Assembly (NCBI RefSeq): GCF_024166365.1
Contig: NC_064835.1
Coordinates: forward strand, 65,204,607-65,268,606
Reading direction: 5' to 3'
Length of the DNA: 64,000 nucleotides
Source of the DNA: Elephas maximus indicus
Taxonomy: Eukaryota; Chordata; Mammalia; Proboscidea; Elephantidae
Part shown: positions 59,238 through 64,000 of the stretch, one piece after another
Numbering within the stretch: the first letter of the stretch is position 1
Layout: every line of letters begins with the position of its first letter
Notes under the pieces: generated by a model
Seen by the model: only the letters and a program-made list of their open reading frames with translations
Database searches by the model: none
Told to the model about the DNA's origin: nothing
Program-made: the position numbers and the translations under genes

Positions 59238-59400
59238 CAGTCAATCAATTTCTGTGAGAGGATATTTTAACTCCACTATGTTTATTGATTTGTCACTTTC
59301 TCCTTGTACTTCTAATAGCTTTTGCTTTATATATTTCAGTGTCAGTTTGTTTAATGTCTGCAGGTATATAAACATTAAATCTACTTAATTTTACTTTTTA
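59238..59400 (-). mobile_element. Old L1 fragment, right part of the split host element
   Basis: CAGTCAATCAATTTCTGTGAG through TAACTCCACTATGTTTATTG and TTGTCACTTTCTCCTTGTAC resumes the reversed L1 that ended at TTTTGTCTACT before the provirus. Confidence 0.55.
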
Positions 59401-59545
59401 TCACTATTTATTTATCCAAAGAATATTTATTGTGCTTCTACTATGTACCAAGCACTCCTCTATGTCCTAGGGATTCAACGGTGAACCAAAACAGATAAAA
59501 TGCCCAGCCTTCATGAAGCCACATTCTAGTAGGGAGAGGATGTAG
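59401..59545 (+). repeat. L2-like LINE 3' fragment
   Basis: AATATTTATTGTGCTTCTAC, TATGTACCAAGCACTCCTCT and CATGAAGCCACATTCTAG have the familiar L2 3'-end order. Confidence 0.5.
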
Positions 59546-60729
59546 TTGGGACATCCAGTCCCTTCACATAGCCACAGGAAGGAGGCCTGTGGAGCTAGAA
59601 GCCTGGGGTAGCATAATTCTGGAGTAGCAGGCCGCTTCTCATCCTTGATCCAGCCGACCATGGCTTGTGGCCTGGAGATAAGGGAGAAGTGATGGAACAG
59701 GCACAGGTAAACAAGACTCCCACCTGCTGACAGCCCAGGGCCAATTCTCAGAGAAGGTTCTAAAGGTGGCAACTTCCAAAGAGAAAGTCAGCGAAGCAGA
59801 GGAATTAAGTTCTGTACAGACTGACTGGAGCCATCTGGGGAGGCAGAGTGAAGCTCTCAGTTGACCTAGGAGGAAGTGGTCAGCTTGTCACTCTGGAGCA
59901 CCAGCCCCACCCTGCCTCCTCTGTGGGAATGACTGCCATTCTCTGTGACATTGGAGTGCTTTGGCAGTGACAGGTCACAGCCTTGTCACAGCTTTGACTG
60001 TGTCAGTTTCCACCACATCGGGTGTGCTGTTGACACCTTGGTGCTCACAGTCTTTTCTTCCAAAGCCATGGTTTTCAGTCTTTCTTGGTATGAGGACCGA
60101 ACCTGATAGAAACACTTTATGATTTAGGGGAAGGCTAACCCTAGCAGAGGAAAAACAAGGCATAGACTTTTTAGTTGACATGAAATGACCTCCCAGGCCT
60201 GGTTTTATGGGGCTAGGGAGCAGCTTCTAAGTCAAGAGAGTAAAGGAAATTTACATTCTGGAGGAAGATGTAACTCATTTTGAGGATGAGGGAGGTCACT
60301 AGTTTAGAGGAAAATGTGCATGTACTTATAGTCAGCAACTTTGCATATCCTCTGCCACCTGAGCCTCAGCCCTCAGTGCTCTAGAATTCTTACAACACTT
60401 GCTTCCCTCACACCCAAATCTGAGCCTGGGCAAGTTCCAGGCAGCCTAGGAAACTGGCTGCATGTCTATACCATGGCTGTACCATGGCTACCAGAAGGGC
60501 CCTCTCCTTTTTGTATTGTTCTCACATATAACAGCCAGGGGCTGTATCTCTGCTGCCAGCAATCCCTGATGCAGCTCAAAGCCAACAAACTCCAGGGCCT
60601 CGCACCCCCCTAGTGAAGCTCCAGGCCCCAGTGAGGAGGCCTGGGATGCTCTTGGGGGCTGCAAGGGCCCACATGATTTAGAAGAGAAGAAGGTTCTGGC
60701 AGCTAGGCCCCAAGAGGGAGGTCATTTCA
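59546..60729. other. Intergenic stretch, nothing recognised
   Basis: No exon with family similarity. Mid-size frames on both strands look random. Confidence 0.4.
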
Positions 60730-60830
60730 AACTTCCTTCTGCGGAACAAGGCCTCAGGCAGCAGGGTGTCCATAGCACAGCTCTTTTTCTCAGCTCCTCC
60801 TGCCCTCCGAGAGCAGCCTCTGCCCCACCG
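60730..60830. repeat. Unnamed ~100-bp repeat, copy 1
   Basis: CTTCCTTCTGCGGAACAAGG, GCAGCAGGGTGTCCATAGCA and TTCTCAGCTCC resemble 63297-63395 at roughly three quarters of positions. Family unknown to me. Confidence 0.5.
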
Positions 60831-61199
60831 CCTCTTGAATCTCCCCCAAAGCCTTGCTTTTTTTTTTTTCGCGTTCTTGTCATTCTTAGATCTGACAAGC
60901 ATTTTCCACTCCACTTGTAAAGGACCCAGGACTGGGATTCCAGGCCTCTTCAAGGTGATCCCAAGCAGCCTTTCATCACATCTTTTCTATGGGGTCGTGG
61001 GAACTGAGTCACGCATCTCATGTCCCCTCAACCTTCTTTGATTTCAGCTTCTGCACTATTGCCAGGCCATCTCTCTGCTTGGGTCTCTTGGGATTTATCT
61101 CTACAATAAATAGGTTTCTGGACTTTCTATCTAGTTTATAAATTGTCATAACTATTGTAGCCATCACTTACAATAAGGCAAGGTTCCATGAAGCAGGAG
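60831..61199. other. Intergenic stretch, nothing recognised
   Basis: Includes a T run near 60860; no feature. Confidence 0.35.
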
Positions 61200-61430
61200 T
61201 GATTGGTGGCTGTGGACTCAGGCTCTGTCTAGGTCTATTCCCAGCTCTGCCGAATACTAGCTGGGAAAGCTGGTTATTTGACCATTGTGTCTCAGTATTC
61301 TTTTCTGTGAAACGGGGATAATTATAGTACCTCTCTTTGGGGGCAGTTGTAAGAATTAAGAGAGTTAATGTATATGAGAAGTTTAGGACAGTGCCTAGCA
61401 CATGGACCCCAGTGTACAGGTGTTAGTTAT
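61200..61430 (+). repeat. MIR SINE
   Basis: GGACTCAGGCTCTGTCTAGG, TTTCTGTGAAACGGGGATAA, TACCTCTCTTTGGGGGCAGT and GACAGTGCCTAGCACATGG follow MIR order. Confidence 0.75.
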
Positions 61431-61507
61431 TACCTTTACCTTGATAGTCTAATTGACTCCTTGCTACAACTCTCTGAGGAAGGTTCTGTTATAACCTTCA
61501 TTCTGTA

Positions 61508-61697
61508 GCCCCAAACCAGACCTGTTGAGTCAATTCTGACTCGTGATGACCTCACGTGTGTCATAGGAGAACTGCTCCATAAGATTTTCAGTGGCTGTAA
61601 TCTTAGGAAAATAGATCTCTAGGCGACACCACTGGATGGATTTGAACCTCCAAGCTTTTAGTTAGTAGCCAAGATCAAACTGTTTGTGCCACAAACA
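61508..61697 (-). repeat. AfroSINE, variant subfamily
   Basis: GTTGAGTCAATTCTGACTCG, GGATTTGAACCTCCAAGC and AACTGTTTGTGCCAC, like the copy at 33765. Confidence 0.65.
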
Positions 61698-62204
61698 GAA
61701 CCTTCTGTAGCCCTGTTTTATGTCATCAGCCCTATTTAAGTCTCAGCTATTCTGCAAGGCCTCCACGACACATGGGGCTCCAAGCTTCCATATGCCTCTT
61801 CCTGGGGCTGCCAGGTATCTATCTGCGTCTTGCCAGGGCTTGAGGTGTACTGGCTGCTGCTGAAGCAGGGCAGCAAACATGAGAAGGTCTTGAGTTGAGG
61901 GTCTCTGTGTAGAAATAACCTTTGTAGTTTCCTGGAGATGAAGACCAAGGGGGGGTGCCTCTGGGTCTGTTTCTCTTCTCTGTTCTTTGTGGAGAAGTTC
62001 TTTTGACCCACTGTGAACCCTGCTGGTGGTATGACCAAGACATTAAGCCCTGCTCATGCCTGGTGTATTGGAGAAGGAAGAGGCCCCAAGGGAGTGAGAT
62101 ATGGAGCATGATAAGCAGGGCCCGAGGGAGGAGCAGGGCCCGTGTGTCTGGTGGACAAGTGATCTAGGAATGGAGGCCATGCAGGTCTCGTAGGGGAAAG
62201 AGCT
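61698..62204. other. Intergenic stretch, nothing recognised
   Basis: A minus-strand open frame (61736-62038) has no family resemblance. Confidence 0.35.
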
Positions 62205-62350
62205 GCTGTGGAGACAGCAAACCTGAGTGCTAGACTTGGCTCTGCCTCTGTTCAGCGCTGTGATCCGGGCCAGTCATTAACTTCTGCGGCATCAATTTCC
62301 TCATCTGCATTTTGGAAATAAAGTCTAATTTTCAGAAATGCGGTGAGGTG
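62205..62350 (+). repeat. MIR SINE
   Basis: GAGTGCTAGACTTGGCTCTG and CAATTTCCTCATCTGCATTT are MIR core. A 20-bp AfroSINE head scrap (CCCTGGTGGCATAGTGGT) follows at about 62369. Confidence 0.6.
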
Positions 62351-62525
62351 AAATGAAATAATATGGAAACCCTGGTGGCATAGTGGTGTAAAATAAAATA
62401 TATAATATGTTAATAATAATATGAAATGCCAGACAGATTTAGATAGGGATTCTGGGCAATATAGATGTATTTCTGTTTTTAATTCCTTTTCTATGTCGTT
62501 TTTGCCCTCTCTTACTAAAGCTAGT

Positions 62526-63045
62526 TTTTTTTTTTATTGTGGTAAAATATATGTAACATAAAATTTGCCATTTAAACCATTTTCACATGTACAATTCTGT
62601 GGCATTCATTATACTGACAATGTTGTGCAAGCATTACCACTATCTACTTCCAAAACTTTTTCATCACCCCAAACAGGAACTGTTTTCATTAAGCAGTAAC
62701 TCCTCGTCTCCCCACCCCATCCCCTGGTAACCTCTAATGTACTTTCTGACTCTATTCATTTTCTATTCTAGATATTTCATATATGTGGGATCGTACAGTC
62801 TTTGTGCTCTTATGGCAGGTTTTTTTTTTTTGACTTAGCATGATGTTGTCAAGATTCACCCATGTGGTAGCATGTATCAGGGGTTCACTTTGCCTTATGG
62901 CTAAATAACATTCCATTGTATGTATATCCTACATTTTATTTATCTGTTCATCAGGTGATGGACACTTGGGTTGTTTCCACCTTTTGGCTGTTGTGAATAG
63001 TGCAGCAATGAGCATTGGTGTGTAAGTATCTGTTGGAGTCCCTTA
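62526..63045 (-). mobile_element. L1M LINE, 3' end only
   Basis: Starts at a T run, then GTGGTAAAATATATGTAACA, ATTTGCCATTTAAACCATTT and CTTGGGTTGTTTCCACCTTT, the reversed 3' part of an old L1. Confidence 0.7.
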
Positions 63046-63296
63046 TTGAAGCTGACTTTTAGAAGCTCTTTCATGTCTTAACTGAGCTAAGGAGAGGAAG
63101 GAATATATCTGAGCAACGTTCTGGTCAGTGTGATGAGGAGCTGTAGAGCACCCATGATGGCAGACACAGCACGGGAGTGTTCCTTAGCTGGGCCCAGGGT
63201 CATGAATGATTGATGGGGTTTACCTGCTGTGGCATGAGATGGAGTGAGGAGGAATCTCTTTGTGTCTCCAGATGGAGGAAAACGTGGAGGCTACAC

Positions 63297-63395
63297 AGCT
63301 TCCCTCTGCAGAACAAGGCCCCAAGCAGCAGGGTGTCCACAGCACGGCTGTGTTTCTCAGTTCCCCCACTGTAGGCTGCCTTTCTGAGCTGCAGA
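63297..63395. repeat. Unnamed ~100-bp repeat, copy 2
   Basis: CTCTGCAGAACAAGGCCCCA, GCAGCAGGGTGTCCACAGCA and GTTTCTCAGTTCCCCCA. Second copy of the sequence at 60730. Confidence 0.5.
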
Positions 63396-63492
63396 GGCAG
63401 GAAGGGCAAAGCTTGTTTCCCAGAATCCCTTGTAACCAGAGTTCTGAATGCCAATTAAGATGATTTAATTAGTAGCAGTTTTGTGAGATTGA

Positions 63493-63667
63493 AGGCGCCC
63501 TGGTGGCACAGTGGTTAAAACGATTGGCTGCTAACCAAAAGGTCAGTGGTTTGAACCTACCAGCCGCTCTGCAGGAGAAAGATGTGGCAGTCTGCTTCCA
63601 TAAAGATTTACAGCTATGAAGGTCACTATGAGGCGAAATAGACGTGATGGCAGTGGGTTTGGTTTGG
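63493..63667 (+). repeat. AfroSINE with 13-bp target duplication
   Basis: GCGCCCTGGTGGCACAGTGG to GGCAGTGGGTTTGG, flanked by TTTGTGAGATTGA at 63480-63492 and 63668-63680. Confidence 0.88.
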
Positions 63668-63680
63668 TTTGTGAGATTGA

Positions 63681-64000
63681 GAAGGTAGATGTGAGGCAGA
63701 GCTTATCCCCTTGTCCTTTTGTCTGTTTTCTGTGGATGAGCAAGGTGGTGGAGACTGGAAGTTTCTTCAGAGCAGTGTTCCAGGTACTGGTCACCAGCTT
63801 TGTGGGTGTCGACAGCAGCTGCAGTGGCAATGGCTCCCTGATCCCAGGCCCGCAGCTGTGGCAGTGTGTTCTTGAGCTCAGAGCTCCAGCGGCAGCCAGT
63901 TCCCCCAGCTCTTTCGATGACTGGGAGGCACTGAGATCCTGGTATTAAATCCCTTGGAATCTGCTGGAAATAACTAGGGCAGTTCCTGATCCTGTGCTGA
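63681..64000. other. Right edge, nothing recognised
   Basis: Open frame 63616-63948 starts inside the SINE and has no family match, so it is not called. Confidence 0.4.

Noticed and set aside
1-64000. CRISPR arrays, operons, riboswitches, bacterial promoters
   Set aside because: The window is plainly mammalian: split genes, SINEs, LINEs and LTR elements. Short direct repeats are microsatellites or transposon copies.

Overview
The window is mammalian nuclear DNA, almost certainly from an afrotherian and most like an elephant. The evidence is about a dozen copies of the tRNA-derived AfroSINE, RTE-type LINEs with (AAC)n tails, elephant-style L1 elements, and several decayed endogenous retroviruses (ERVs). 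Genes are sparse and split into exons. No bacterial or phage feature, CRISPR array or operon is present.

Two protein-coding genes are supported, both on the + strand, and they are paralogous neighbours. (1) CD207 (langerin) enters from the left edge. Its last four coding exons lie at 87-461, 1077-1228, 2489-2607 and 3098-3248, followed by a 3' UTR with AATAAA at 3819. (2) CLEC4F (Kupffer-cell C-type lectin) is complete, with seven coding exons from 24765 to 33242 and AATAAA at 33448. All seven splice in one open frame of 784 codons plus stop. The three carbohydrate-recognition-domain (CRD) exons have identical sizes in both genes (152, 119 and 151 nt), a clear sign of tandem duplication. CD207 carries the EPN (mannose-type) sugar motif and CLEC4F carries QPD (galactose-type). 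Both are type II membrane lectins with coiled-coil necks. The CLEC4F neck has a 537-nt internal expansion relative to the human protein as I recall it.

Layout: 1-3.85 kb CD207. 3.9-11.5 kb AfroSINEs, an L1M 3' end, a solo ERV1 LTR, a split DNA-transposon-like repeat, a MaLR LTR and an RTE tail. 11.6-16.3 kb a rearranged ERVL locus: pol/dUTPase plus LTR on the + strand joined to gag plus LTR on the - strand. 16.3-24.4 kb a decayed, AT-rich ERV1 provirus and a partial second copy of its env segment. 24.4-33.5 kb CLEC4F, with an old L1 in intron 3. 33.5-36.8 kb AfroSINE variants and an RTE fragment. 36.8-45.2 kb a full-length 7.7-kb L1 on the - strand inserted into the 3' end of a + strand L1, with a perfect 16-bp target duplication. 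45.2-46.35 kb a U2 snRNA-RTE chimera. 46.35-53.3 kb further L1s with nested LTRs. 53.7-59.2 kb a - strand provirus with paired 461-bp LTRs and a perfect 5-bp target duplication. 59.2-64 kb L2, MIR, AfroSINE and L1M remnants with no gene recognised.

I found no undescribed cellular system. The most interesting items are the CLEC4F neck expansion, the G-rich splice acceptor of CLEC4F exon 3, substitutions at two langerin ligand-binding positions, the U2-RTE chimera, and the rearranged ERVL and ERV1 loci. Comparisons with human proteins and repeat consensus sequences come from memory, not from a database search.
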